In this document: piece after piece, positions 7,391-14,273 of the stretch
Layout of the letters: every line of letters begins with the position of its first letter
Numbering within the stretch: position 1 is the stretch's first letter
DNA from: Bifidobacteriaceae bacterium
GTDB taxonomy: Bacteria; Actinomycetota; Actinomycetes; Actinomycetales; WQXJ01
DNA length: 14,376 nt
Direction: 5' to 3'
Assembly (NCBI GenBank): GCA_031278075.1
Contig: JAITLE010000237.1
Coordinates: 1 to 14,376, forward strand
The notes under the pieces: model-generated
What the model saw: the letters and a program-made list of their open reading frames with translations, nothing else
The model's database searches: none
Told to the model about the DNA's origin: nothing
Made by a program: the position numbers and the translations under genes

Positions 7391-8407
7391 TCACCGGCCG
7401 CCCAAGATCCTAGACAAGTAGAAAGCGATCGCCCGCACCACCGCGATCGAGCCGGGATAGTCCATCCGGGTCGGTCCGAGCACGCCTAAGTGTGCCACAG
7501 CGCGTCCCGCCCCGTAAGCCGCGGCCACCATCGATGTCTCCTCCATCCCGGCTTGGGCGGTCTCCCGGCCGATCCGGATCGCGACATCACCTGCGTCCGC
7601 GGACATCTCGCCGAGGAGTTTCAACAGGACCACTTGTTCTTCGATCGCCTCCAGGACCGGCATGAAGCTCCTGAAGTCCTGCGCGAAGCGGGCCAAGTTC
7701 TTGGTGCCGGCCGCGACCAGGCGCTCCCGCCGGTCGGGTTGGATGGCGTCGCGGACCGCCTGGGCGAGGGCGGCCGCGGCGAGGCCGACAGCCGGCTCCA
7801 ATCCAGCGTTCAGGCCGTCCAGGCCCATCTCGGCTTGAGCCGGGGGCTGGCCGGCGACAGCGTCGTTGAGTTTCGCCCGGAGCGCGGCCACGTCGTCCGG
7901 TCCGAGCGGTCCGGCCAGTTGGACCAGGCGCTGCTCCACGCGCCCGCTGTCCGCGACCACCACCACCAGCAGTCGCCCTGTGGCGAGGTCCACCAGCTCC
8001 ACCTGCCGGATCGCCGACGCGCTGAGCGACGGATATTGGATCACCGCGACCTGTCGCGTCAGGTGGGCCAACGCCTTGACGGCCCGTTCGACGGTCTGGT
8101 CCAGGTCCAGGGGTCCGTCCAGGAGGGTTCTGATCGCACGGCGCTCCGCGGGGCTGAGCGGCTTGACGGTGGAGAGCTGGTCCACATAGACGCGGTATCC
8201 CTGGTCGGTCGGCACCCGGCCGGCCGAGGTGTGCGGCTGCGCGATCAAGCCGGCTTCCTCGAGGGCGGCCATGTCGTTGCGGATCGTCGCGGGCGACACG
8301 CCCAGATTGTGGCGCTCCACCAGGCCGCGGGACCCGACTGGTTCACCCGTCGCGACGTAATCCTGCACGATCGCTTTGAGCACGTCCATTCGCCGTTGGT
8401 CAAGCAC
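7391..8407 (-). CDS. hrcA: Heat-inducible transcription repressor HrcA
   Basis: DNA-binding repressor of class I heat-shock genes (groE, dnaK), active as a dimer and usually stabilised by GroEL. The 338-residue product has full length. The N-terminal winged-helix domain (1-75) carries the hallmark stretches TGEPVGSRGLVERHNLGVS and ATIRNDMAALEEAGLI, then the wing QPHTSAGRVPTDQGYRVYVD. The rest is the GAF-like/dimerisation region ending in a conserved hydrophobic stretch, GSIAVVRAIAFYLSRILGG. The start is GTG at 8407 with GGAAG close upstream. dnaJ follows after 22 bases, the usual actinobacterial pairing. No CIRCE operator is visible in the 50 bases upstream, so autoregulation through CIRCE is not supported here. 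Confidence 0.96.
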   Translation of the reverse strand: MLDQRRMDVLKAIVQDYVATGEPVGSRGLVERHNLGVSPATIRNDMAALEEAGLIAQPHTSAGRVPTDQGYRVYVDQLSTVKPLSPAERRAIRTLLDGPLDLDQTVERAVKALAHLTRQVAVIQYPSLSASAIRQVELVDLATGRLLVVVVADSGRVEQRLVQLAGPLGPDDVAALRAKLNDAVAGQPPAQAEMGLDGLNAGLEPAVGLAAAALAQAVRDAIQPDRRERLVAAGTKNLARFAQDFRSFMPVLEAIEEQVVLLKLLGEMSADAGDVAIRIGRETAQAGMEETSMVAAAYGAGRAVAHLGVLGPTRMDYPGSIAVVRAIAFYLSRILGGR

Positions 8408-8457
8408 GGTCTTCCGCGTCTCCCTTCGCCTTAGGAGGGCAAGTCTACGGGCTGCGC
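8408..8457 (-). other. 50-base intergenic gap between the LemA-like gene and hrcA
   Basis: This is the largest gap between genes inside the window. I looked for the CIRCE inverted repeat (TTAGCACTC-N9-GAGTGCTAA) and did not find it, nor a HAIR-type HspR site. The gap holds a possible -10 (TAGACT) and purine-rich stretches (AGGGAG, GGAAG) before the hrcA GTG. No terminator with a clear GC stem and U-run is visible, so read-through from the upstream genes is possible. Confidence 0.5.
8442..8447 (-). promoter_or_regulatory. Candidate -10 box for hrcA
   Basis: TAGACT on the minus strand fits the loose actinobacterial TANNNT pattern and lies about 35 bases before the hrcA start. The best -35 match upstream (CTGACG, inside the end of the LemA-like gene) is weak and its spacing is long (about 19). 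This is a suggestion only, resting on the box and on this being the widest gap in the run. Confidence 0.25.
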
Positions 8458-8997
8458 CTAGGCGATCGTCAGGTTGGGCGGCGGCGCGTCGTCGATGTCG
8501 CAGGTGGCCGGCATCGGCGTGCCGCCAGCGAGGTGGAAGAAGCGCACCAGGCGCCGCGAACGGAGCCGGCGCGTCAACGACACGGCGTCGTTCAGGAAGC
8601 GACGCGCCACCAGCGCCCGGTACCAGACGGCGGCCATGTCATACAGCAGGGCGTCGCGTTCGCCGCCAGTTGGGGCGGCGCCCGTCGGCGCGGCAGCGGG
8701 CACGGCCGCCGCGCGCAGCGCCGCCGTCAGGTCGGAGTGCTCGCGGCCACCCGGTGGCGCCTGGAGCGCGGCCCGTGCGGCCGCCGTCACGGCCGCGCTC
8801 GGCTCCGCCTCCCAGACGTGGGAGTGGGCCAACAGCAAAGCCAGCGACGCGCGGCGGGTCAACTGGAGATGCAGCGAGGCCCAAGCCCGGTCGACGCGCC
8901 GGTGCAACCGGTCGATCCGGCCAGCCGCCAGCCACACCAAGGCGACGATGACGACCGCCGCGACCAGCGCGATCAGCACGATCTCGGTCCACAGCAC
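8458..8997 (-). CDS. Small LemA-like membrane protein, function unknown
   Basis: Single-pass membrane protein of 179 residues. One strong hydrophobic helix at about 4-26 (rich in V, I, A, L) is followed by RIDRLHRRVDRAWASLHLQL (27-46), which resembles the LemA pattern of an amphipathic helix with a conserved AW and QL.RR. The middle (75-105) is Ala/Pro-rich and probably disordered. The C-terminal part has ARRFLNDAVSLTRRLRSRRL and ends in an acidic DIDDAPPP tail. In mycobacteria the gene after pimA (Rv2609c) is a membrane protein with a similar N-terminal part plus a MutT/NUDIX domain; no NUDIX box is present here. Start is GTG at 8997 with only a weak GGGGTG upstream. The frame is well supported by the hydrophobic helix and by its position. 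Function is unknown. Confidence 0.75.
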   Translation of the reverse strand: MLWTEIVLIALVAAVVIVALVWLAAGRIDRLHRRVDRAWASLHLQLTRRASLALLLAHSHVWEAEPSAAVTAAARAALQAPPGGREHSDLTAALRAAAVPAAAPTGAAPTGGERDALLYDMAAVWYRALVARRFLNDAVSLTRRLRSRRLVRFFHLAGGTPMPATCDIDDAPPPNLTIA

Positions 8998-9003
8998 GCG
9001 GCA

Positions 9004-10110
9004 TCACACCCCGGCGACAGTCTCGTAGACGGCCACCACGCGGTCCGCCACCACCGACCAGTCGTAGCGCCTGACGGCGCGGCTCGCGCGCGCGACCCGC
9101 GCCCGCGTGGCGTCCGCCTGGTCCAGGGTCGCGAGGACAGCCCGGCTCAAGGCGGCGGCGTCGCCCCGTTCGAAGAGCAAGCCCAGCGCGCCATCGTCCA
9201 ACACGCTGCCGAACGCCGCCAACCGGGAGGCCACCACTGGGGCGCCCGCGGCCATCGCCTCCACCAGCACAATCCCGAACGACTCCCCGCCCAGCTGCGG
9301 CGCGACATAGACCGAACAGCCCTTCAACAAGCCCGCTTTCTCCGTGTCGGTGATGGCGCCGACCACTTCGACCGAACCGCGCAACGGCCCGAGCCGGCTC
9401 AGAGCCTCGTCGGCCCCGCCCGCGCCGGCCACCACCAAGCGCGCGCCCGGGCGGACCGCCAACACGGCCGGCAGGGCCTCAAGCGCCACCCTGAGCCCCT
9501 TGCGGGGCTCGTCGATCCTGCCGAGGAACGCGATGACAGGCGCGTCGGACGTCCCAAGCCAACGCGGATCCGGTTCGGCGGCGGCGAACTGGTCCACTCG
9601 CACCCCGTTCGGGATGATCACAGCGTCACAGCCAAAGTGGTCCATGACAGTGCGGCGGGCCTCCTCGCTGACCGCGATCACCCCGGAGATCTTCTCCAAC
9701 GAGGCCCGCACCAGCGGATAGGCGGCCCGCAACACCTTCGACGCGGTCTGGGACGAATGAAAGGTCGCGACCACCGGGCACTGGGCGTACATCAGGGACA
9801 GGATCGCCAAAGACGGCGTGATCGGCTCGTGGACGTGCAAAATGTCGAAACCGCCCTCGGCCAGCCAACGGCGGGCGCGCCGCGCGGTCAACGGCCCGAA
9901 GTTCAACCTGGCGACCGAGCCGTTGTACCGGATCCCGACTGTCCGGCCGGCCGGTTCGACATAGGGCGGCAGCGGCGTCCCGTCGCCGGCCGGGGCCAGC
10001 ACTGAGACAGCGTGGCCGCGTGCGATCAGTTCCGCGGCCACATCGCGGATGTGGAACTGGACGCCGCCGGGCACGTCGAAGGAATACGGGCACACCAGCC
10101 CAATCCTCAT
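9004..10110 (-). CDS. pimA: Phosphatidylinositol alpha-mannosyltransferase PimA
   Basis: GT4-family (GT-B fold) glycosyltransferase of 368 residues. It transfers mannose from GDP-mannose to the inositol of phosphatidylinositol at the inner face of the membrane, giving PIM1. The N-terminal PGGVQFH loop (14-20), YNGSVARLNFGP (62-73), HVHEP (92-96) and H118 in TFHSS match the lipid/inositol-binding half of PimA. The C-terminal half has the donor-site GRIDEPRKG (R198, K204) and the EX7E motif GESFGIVLVEA (E276, E284). Length and motifs agree with mycobacterial PimA, and the upstream order pgsA-patA is the conserved one. ATG at 10110 overlaps the previous stop as ATGA. The stop at 9004 lies 6 bases before the next start. 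Confidence 0.95.
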   Translation of the reverse strand: MRIGLVCPYSFDVPGGVQFHIRDVAAELIARGHAVSVLAPAGDGTPLPPYVEPAGRTVGIRYNGSVARLNFGPLTARRARRWLAEGGFDILHVHEPITPSLAILSLMYAQCPVVATFHSSQTASKVLRAAYPLVRASLEKISGVIAVSEEARRTVMDHFGCDAVIIPNGVRVDQFAAAEPDPRWLGTSDAPVIAFLGRIDEPRKGLRVALEALPAVLAVRPGARLVVAGAGGADEALSRLGPLRGSVEVVGAITDTEKAGLLKGCSVYVAPQLGGESFGIVLVEAMAAGAPVVASRLAAFGSVLDDGALGLLFERGDAAALSRAVLATLDQADATRARVARASRAVRRYDWSVVADRVVAVYETVAGV

Positions 10111-11018
10111 GTGCTCGACCCCCTAACCCGCATCAACTTACCCGGATCCAGGTCGGCGATGAAGACCCGTTGAAGCATGTGCCAATCCGCCGGATGCTCG
10201 CGGATCTGCTCCTCTAGAACACTCACCCACTCCTGGGTCATCGCTTGGATGCCCTCAGCGCGCGGCAGATCGTCGCGGAACGCCACGGGCGGGCCGAAGC
10301 GCAGCACGTAGCGGGCGCCCTCCCGGTGCATCGAGACCGGCAGCAGCGGGCGGCCGGTAGCCAAAGCGAGCGCCGCCGGGCCCGCCCCGACCAGGGCCTT
10401 CTCCCCGAAGAGCGTGACTTCCACGCCGCGTCGGCCCAGGTCGCGGTCCGCCACGAGCGGCGCCAGCCAAGGCGTGTCCCCAGCGCCGGCCACCGCCTGG
10501 AGCATGTGGCGGAAGGCCGGCACTCCGGGCGCCACCGGGATTATCCGCATGCCCAGCGCCTCACGCATCGCGAGGTAACGCTGGAACACCTCGTCGTGTT
10601 CCAGCCGTTCGGCGAATGTGACCACCGGGGCCAGGTGGCGTGTCGCCCAAGCGCCGGCCAGGTCCCAGTTGCCCATGTGGGCCAGGGCGGCGACAGCTTG
10701 ACGCTCCGCGCCGAGGGCCGCCTCCGCGACATCCCCGCTAACTGGGCGCACCATCCGCTGGATCTGAGCTTCGGACCAGCGCGACAGCTGGAACGCCTCA
10801 CAGAAATAGCGCATGTAGCGGCGCATCCCCTGCTTTGTCAGCGCCCGGAGCCGGCGCGGCGAGGCCCCGGGGACCACGCGCGCCAAGTTGGCTTGGAGTT
10901 GGCGGACCCCTTTGCGTCGGCTGACGAAGGCGATGTCCGCGGCCACAGCGAACAAGGCGCGCGCCAACGGCGCCGGGATGCGGGGCACCACACGAAAAGC
11001 CAGCGCCGTCAGATTCAC
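10107..11018 (-). CDS. patA: Phosphatidylinositol mannoside acyltransferase (PatA-like, lysophospholipid acyltransferase family)
   Basis: Membrane-associated acyltransferase of 303 residues in the LABLAT/HtrB-like family. The catalytic HX4D motif is visible as HMGNWD (H114, D119), followed by an acyl-acceptor region VADRDLGRRGVEVTLFGE (189-206) and GAGPAALALATGRPLLP. In mycobacteria the gene at this position (Rv2611c) transfers palmitate to the 6-position of the first mannose of PIM1/PIM2. I infer the same role, since pgsA lies before and pimA after it. The GTG at 11018 overlaps the pgsA stop as GTGA and has GGAG 7 bases upstream. An open extension of 37 codons upstream is in frame but Gly/Pro/Arg-rich and inside pgsA, so it is probably not translated. 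The stop overlaps the pimA start as ATGA. Confidence 0.9.
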   Translation of the reverse strand: MNLTALAFRVVPRIPAPLARALFAVAADIAFVSRRKGVRQLQANLARVVPGASPRRLRALTKQGMRRYMRYFCEAFQLSRWSEAQIQRMVRPVSGDVAEAALGAERQAVAALAHMGNWDLAGAWATRHLAPVVTFAERLEHDEVFQRYLAMREALGMRIIPVAPGVPAFRHMLQAVAGAGDTPWLAPLVADRDLGRRGVEVTLFGEKALVGAGPAALALATGRPLLPVSMHREGARYVLRFGPPVAFRDDLPRAEGIQAMTQEWVSVLEEQIREHPADWHMLQRVFIADLDPGKLMRVRGSST

Positions 11019-11632
11019 TCCGCCGCTCCGCCGGTCCGCGCCTGGCGCCACACCGCGGCGAGGCGCTGGCCCACAGTGATGAGGGAGCCCAACGCCACCA
11101 AGCCCAACCCCCCCGCCAACACCCACCAAGGCAAGCCCACCCCGGTCAAGAACGCGGCCACCAGGGTCGCGATCAAGCGGTCGGAGCGTTCGGCGATCCC
11201 CACGGAAGCCTTGTAGCCGAGCGCCTCCGCCCGGGCCCGGGCATAGGGGACGATCGCGCTGGCGGCGATCGCCGCGACCCCCGCCGCGACGCCGATCACA
11301 CGCCCGGTCCGCGCCAAATAAACGGTCAGACCCGCGAGCATCGCCGCGTCGGACACCCGATCCAGCGTCGAGTCCAGGAACGCCCCGAAATCCGAAGCCG
11401 TCCCCTTGATCCGCGCCATGGTCCCGTCCAAGGCGTCGGTGGTGGCGAACAAACCCAACACCACCGCGCCCAGCCAGAGACGCCCCAATGGGAACAACGT
11501 CAACGCGATCACCGTGGTGACCGCCGTCCCCGCGACCGTCACCACGTTCGGGCTGACATGGCAGCGGACCAAGAACGCCGCCGGCCGGCCGAAGATCTTC
11601 TCCTCCAAGCCTTTCGAGTTCGCTCCGAGCAT
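11015..11632 (-). CDS. pgsA: CDP-alcohol phosphatidyltransferase, probable phosphatidylinositol phosphate synthase
   Basis: Integral membrane enzyme of 205 residues that transfers a phosphatidyl group from CDP-diacylglycerol to an alcohol. In this gene neighbourhood the acceptor is expected to be L-myo-inositol 1-phosphate, giving phosphatidylinositol phosphate, the precursor of PI and PIMs. The family signature D-x2-D-G-x2-A-R-x8-G-x3-D-x3-D is intact (D66, D69, G70, A73, R74, G83, D87, D91). Hydrophobic helices lie at roughly 30-63, 96-107, 113-130 and 152-184. The segment YARARAEALGYKASVGIAER (130-149) looks like the inositol-phosphate-binding region of actinobacterial enzymes. I chose ATG at 11632, which shares its A with the stop of the HIT gene (TGATG) and has GGGAG 8 bases upstream. 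A TTG five codons earlier is in frame but less likely. The acceptor is inferred from context. Confidence 0.92.
   Translation of the reverse strand: MLGANSKGLEEKIFGRPAAFLVRCHVSPNVVTVAGTAVTTVIALTLFPLGRLWLGAVVLGLFATTDALDGTMARIKGTASDFGAFLDSTLDRVSDAAMLAGLTVYLARTGRVIGVAAGVAAIAASAIVPYARARAEALGYKASVGIAERSDRLIATLVAAFLTGVGLPWWVLAGGLGLVALGSLITVGQRLAAVWRQARTGGAAE
11026..11029 (-). promoter_or_regulatory. Ribosome binding site deciding the patA-like start
   Basis: GGAG on the minus strand, 7 bases before the GTG at 11018. Together with the GTGA overlap with the pgsA stop, it favours this start over the longer frame that opens at 11129. Confidence 0.5.
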
Positions 11633-12210
11633 CAGACGTTCTCCCAAGCCTCAGCCAACGCCGCGCGGGTCTCGGCCAGCAGTTCCGGCAACGCCCTAGA
11701 GCGCGCGATCAACGGGAAGAAGTTCGAGTCCCCGAGCCAGCGCGGCACCACATGTTGGTGCAGGTGGGCCGCTATGCCCGCGCCCGCGACAGAGCCTTGG
11801 TTGAGCCCGAGGTTGAAGCCTTGCGGCCGCTTGGCGCGCTCCAACGCCCGGATCGCCCGCTGCGAGAACACGATCAGCTCCGCGGCCTCCGCGGGCGAGA
11901 GGTCGGTCAACGCCGGCACGTGCCGGTAGGGGCAGATCAGCAGGTGGCCGGGATTGTACGGGAACAGGTTCAAGATCGCGTAGACCGCCTCGCCACGCGC
12001 CACGATCAGCGCCGCAGGGTCCTCCCGGCCGGGCGCCGCGCAGAACGGGCACCCCCCCGGGGATTCGTCCGCGGGCCGCGCGTCGCCGTCCACGTAAACC
12101 ATCCGGTGGGGGGTCCACAACCGCTCGAATCCGTCGGGCGCGCCCGCGAACGCGGCGGCGTCTTCCGCGGCGCACGATGCCGACCGGCTCGGCTCGGGCG
12201 AATCAGCCAT
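11632..12210 (-). CDS. HIT-family protein, Ap4A phosphorylase type (Rv2613c-like)
   Basis: Histidine-triad nucleotide hydrolase/transferase of 192 residues. Visible features are a zinc-type CPFC pair (C54, C57), the core NLFPYNPGHLL (81-91) and the catalytic triad HLHQHVVPRW (H149, H151, H153), followed by GDSNFFP. The long N-terminus and C-terminal helix match the mycobacterial Rv2613c group. That protein is known as a diadenosine tetraphosphate phosphorylase and sits, as here, between thrS and pgsA. I infer the same activity: phosphorolysis of Ap4A to ADP and ATP. Ap4A is a known by-product of aminoacyl-tRNA synthetases, so placement after thrS makes sense. The ATG at 12210 lies inside the end of thrS (ATGGCTGA, 8-base overlap), which suggests translational coupling. 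The family is certain; the substrate is inferred from synteny. Confidence 0.9.
   Translation of the reverse strand: MADSPEPSRSASCAAEDAAAFAGAPDGFERLWTPHRMVYVDGDARPADESPGGCPFCAAPGREDPAALIVARGEAVYAILNLFPYNPGHLLICPYRHVPALTDLSPAEAAELIVFSQRAIRALERAKRPQGFNLGLNQGSVAGAGIAAHLHQHVVPRWLGDSNFFPLIARSRALPELLAETRAALAEAWENV
11641..11645 (-). promoter_or_regulatory. Ribosome binding site deciding the pgsA start
   Basis: GGGAG on the minus strand, 8 bases before the ATG at 11632. It lies inside the end of the upstream HIT gene. It supports the ATG in the TGATG junction over the in-frame TTG at 11647. Confidence 0.6.
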
Positions 12211-14173
12211 TCGCCCGCCGTTCGATCACGTCGGCGATCCGCTGGACGGCATCGTCCACTGGGATGCCGTTGACCTGCTCCCCGCCGCGCAAACGGAACG
12301 AGACGGCGCCTTCGGCGACGTCCTCGGCGCCGGCGATCAGCGTGAACGGGATCTTCTCTGTGGCGGCGCGGCGGATCTTCTTGCCGAAGCGGTCGTCGGA
12401 TGTGTCCAGTTCGACGCGGACGCCGCGTTCGCCGAGCCGGCTGAGCACGTCGCCGAGATAGGGCGCGAATTCTTCGGCGACTGGGATGCCGCGCACTTGG
12501 ACGGGCGCGAGCCACGCCGGGAACGCGCCGGCGTAATGCTCGGTCAGGATCGCGAAAAAGCGTTCGATCGAACCGAAGAGCGCGCGGTGGATCATGACCG
12601 GGCGGCGCCGCGAACCGTCGGCGGCGGTGTATTCGAGGTCGAACAGGTCCGGCATGTTGAAATCCAACTGAATCGTGGACATCTGCCAGGTCCGGCCGAT
12701 CGCGTCCCTGGCTTGGACTGAGATCTTCGGCCCGTAGAACGCCGCTCCGCCCGGATCAGCGCGCAGCTCCAGGCCCGAGGCGAGGGCGACTTCTTCGAGG
12801 GTGCGCGTGGATTCGCGCCAGACCTCGTCGGAGCCGACCGATTTCGCAGGGTTGCGGGTCGACAGCTCCAAATAGAAATCGTCGAGGCCGTAGTCGCCCA
12901 GGAGGTCCAACACGAATGCGAGCAGGGAGGCGAGTTCGTCGCGTAGCTGATCGGGGGCGCAATAGATGTGGGCGTCGTCTTGTGTGAAACCGCGCGCGCG
13001 GGTCAGGCCGTGGACCACGCCGGACTTCTCGTAGCGGTACACCGTGCCGAACTCGAACAATCGGAGCGGGAGCTCACGATACGAGCGGCCCCTGGCCGCG
13101 AACACCAGGTTGTGCATGGGGCAGTTCATGGGTTTCAGGTAATAGTCCTGGCCCTGACGCTTGATGTGGCCTGCCGCGTCGCGTTCCTCGTCGAGCCGCA
13201 TCGGCGGGTACATCGAGTCCTTGTACCACTCGAGGTGCCCCGACACCTCATATAGCCGACCCTTGGTGATATGCGGCGTGTACGCGAAGTCGTAGCCGGC
13301 GGCGATGTGCCGCCGACGGGAGTATTCCTCCATCTCCATCCGCACAATCGCGCCCTTCGGGTGGAACACCGCCAAGCCGGAGCCGATCTCCTCCGGGAAG
13401 GAGAACAGGTCGAGCTCCGCTCCGAGCTTGCGGTGGTCGCGCCGTTCCGCTTCCGCGAGCCGCTCGGTGTAGGCGGTCAGCTCCTGGGCGGTCGCCCAGG
13501 CGGTGCCGTAGATCCGTTGGAGTTGCGGCCGCGTCTCGTCGCCGCGCCAATACGCCGCCGCGGAGCGCATCAGCTTGAACATGCCTTTCTTGATCAGTTT
13601 GGCGCCAGGGAGGTGCGGCCCGCGGCAGAGGTCTTTCCAGGCCGTGGTCCCGTCGGGGCGGAGGTTGTCGTAGATGGTCAGCTCGCCCGCGCCCACTTCG
13701 ACGCCGGCGCCTTCGGCCGCGTCCTGGGGGTTGCCTTTGAGGCCGATCAGCTCCAGTTTGTACGGCTCCTCGGCGAGTTCCGCGCGCGCCTGCTCCTCGG
13801 TGACGGCCCGGCGCTGGAACGTCTGGCCCTGCGCGGCGAGGCGCGTCATGACCTTCTCAAGCTGCCGCAGCACGTCCGGGGTGAACGGTGTGGCCACGTC
13901 GAAGTCGTAGTAGAAGCCGTCTTCGATCGGCGGTCCGATGCCGAGCCGCGCCTCCGCGTCGAGCTCCTGCACCGCTTGGGCCAGCAGGTGAGCCACCGAG
14001 TGACGCAGCACCTTGAGGCCATCTGCCTCGGTTAGGGTGACCGGCTCGACAGTGGCGCCGGGCGGGATCGGACGGTCTAGATCCATCAGTTCTCCGTCGA
14101 CCCTGACCACCACCACGTCCGCGCGGTCCGCGAACAGCTCGGCGCCTGTGCGCGGCGCCTCTTCGTTGGACAC
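12203..14173 (-). CDS. thrS: Threonyl-tRNA synthetase (ThrRS)
   Basis: Cytoplasmic class II aminoacyl-tRNA synthetase that charges tRNA-Thr and hydrolyses mischarged Ser-tRNA-Thr. The 656-residue product has full family length. It has an N-terminal TGS-like segment (about 15-55). The editing domain carries HSVAH (H58, H62) and CRGPH (C183, H187). The catalytic core holds the zinc ligands C351 (in PMNCPMH), H402 (in FTQDDAHIYC) and H529 (in VMIHRALFGS), with class II motif 2 around 376-395 and motif 3 GSIERFF at 534-540. The anticodon-binding domain runs from about 555 to the end. The start is GTG at 14173, preceded by GGAGGG (complement of 14183-14188) nine bases upstream. It is the first gene of the run, and its last 8 bases overlap the start of the HIT gene. 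All key residues are present, so I am very sure of the call. Confidence 0.97.
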   Translation of the reverse strand: MSNEEAPRTGAELFADRADVVVVRVDGELMDLDRPIPPGATVEPVTLTEADGLKVLRHSVAHLLAQAVQELDAEARLGIGPPIEDGFYYDFDVATPFTPDVLRQLEKVMTRLAAQGQTFQRRAVTEEQARAELAEEPYKLELIGLKGNPQDAAEGAGVEVGAGELTIYDNLRPDGTTAWKDLCRGPHLPGAKLIKKGMFKLMRSAAAYWRGDETRPQLQRIYGTAWATAQELTAYTERLAEAERRDHRKLGAELDLFSFPEEIGSGLAVFHPKGAIVRMEMEEYSRRRHIAAGYDFAYTPHITKGRLYEVSGHLEWYKDSMYPPMRLDEERDAAGHIKRQGQDYYLKPMNCPMHNLVFAARGRSYRELPLRLFEFGTVYRYEKSGVVHGLTRARGFTQDDAHIYCAPDQLRDELASLLAFVLDLLGDYGLDDFYLELSTRNPAKSVGSDEVWRESTRTLEEVALASGLELRADPGGAAFYGPKISVQARDAIGRTWQMSTIQLDFNMPDLFDLEYTAADGSRRRPVMIHRALFGSIERFFAILTEHYAGAFPAWLAPVQVRGIPVAEEFAPYLGDVLSRLGERGVRVELDTSDDRFGKKIRRAATEKIPFTLIAGAEDVAEGAVSFRLRGGEQVNGIPVDDAVQRIADVIERRANG

Positions 14174-14209
14174 TTGCCTCTACCCTCCGGTTGTCGTTCT
14201 GCCTGGTCG

Positions 14210-14215
14210 AGCCTA
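14210..14215 (-). promoter_or_regulatory. Candidate -10 box for thrS and the downstream run
   Basis: TAGGCT on the minus strand fits the actinobacterial TANNNT pattern and would give a leader of about 30 bases before the GTG at 14173. No good -35 is seen at 16-19 bases (CACAGT/CCACAG). It is the best candidate because a promoter must lie upstream of this first gene, unless transcription enters from beyond the window. Confidence 0.3.
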
Positions 14216-14230
14216 CCGCGCGAGATCGTC

Positions 14231-14256
14231 GAACTGTGGGCTGGAGGTAGCAGTTC
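14231..14256. promoter_or_regulatory. Inverted repeat GAACTG-N14-CAGTTC upstream of thrS
   Basis: Perfect 6-base arms at 14231-14236 and 14251-14256, which contain more A/T than their surroundings. The repeat lies just upstream of the candidate -10 box, covering the expected -35 region. It could be an operator for a dimeric regulator; chance cannot be excluded. Confidence 0.3.
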
Positions 14257-14273
14257 CCGCCGCGGCGCTGGCT

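Noticed and set aside
8421..8439. A short hairpin (CCCT...AGGG on the minus strand) after the LemA-like gene, considered as a terminator.
   Set aside because: The stem is imperfect and short, there is no U-run, and the arms overlap purine-rich sequence that more likely serves hrcA translation.
8639..9007. A 122-codon minus-strand frame with an ATG forming TGATG with the pimA stop at 9004.
   Set aside because: The product is Arg/Gly-rich without structure. The overlapping frame from GTG 8997 encodes a clean transmembrane helix and LemA-like sequence, so that frame is the real gene despite the attractive ATG.
8533..10005. A 490-codon plus-strand frame opposite pimA and the LemA-like gene, and similar long antisense frames elsewhere.
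   Set aside because: Composition is low-complexity Arg/His/Gln/Gly and it lies antisense to a confidently identified pimA.
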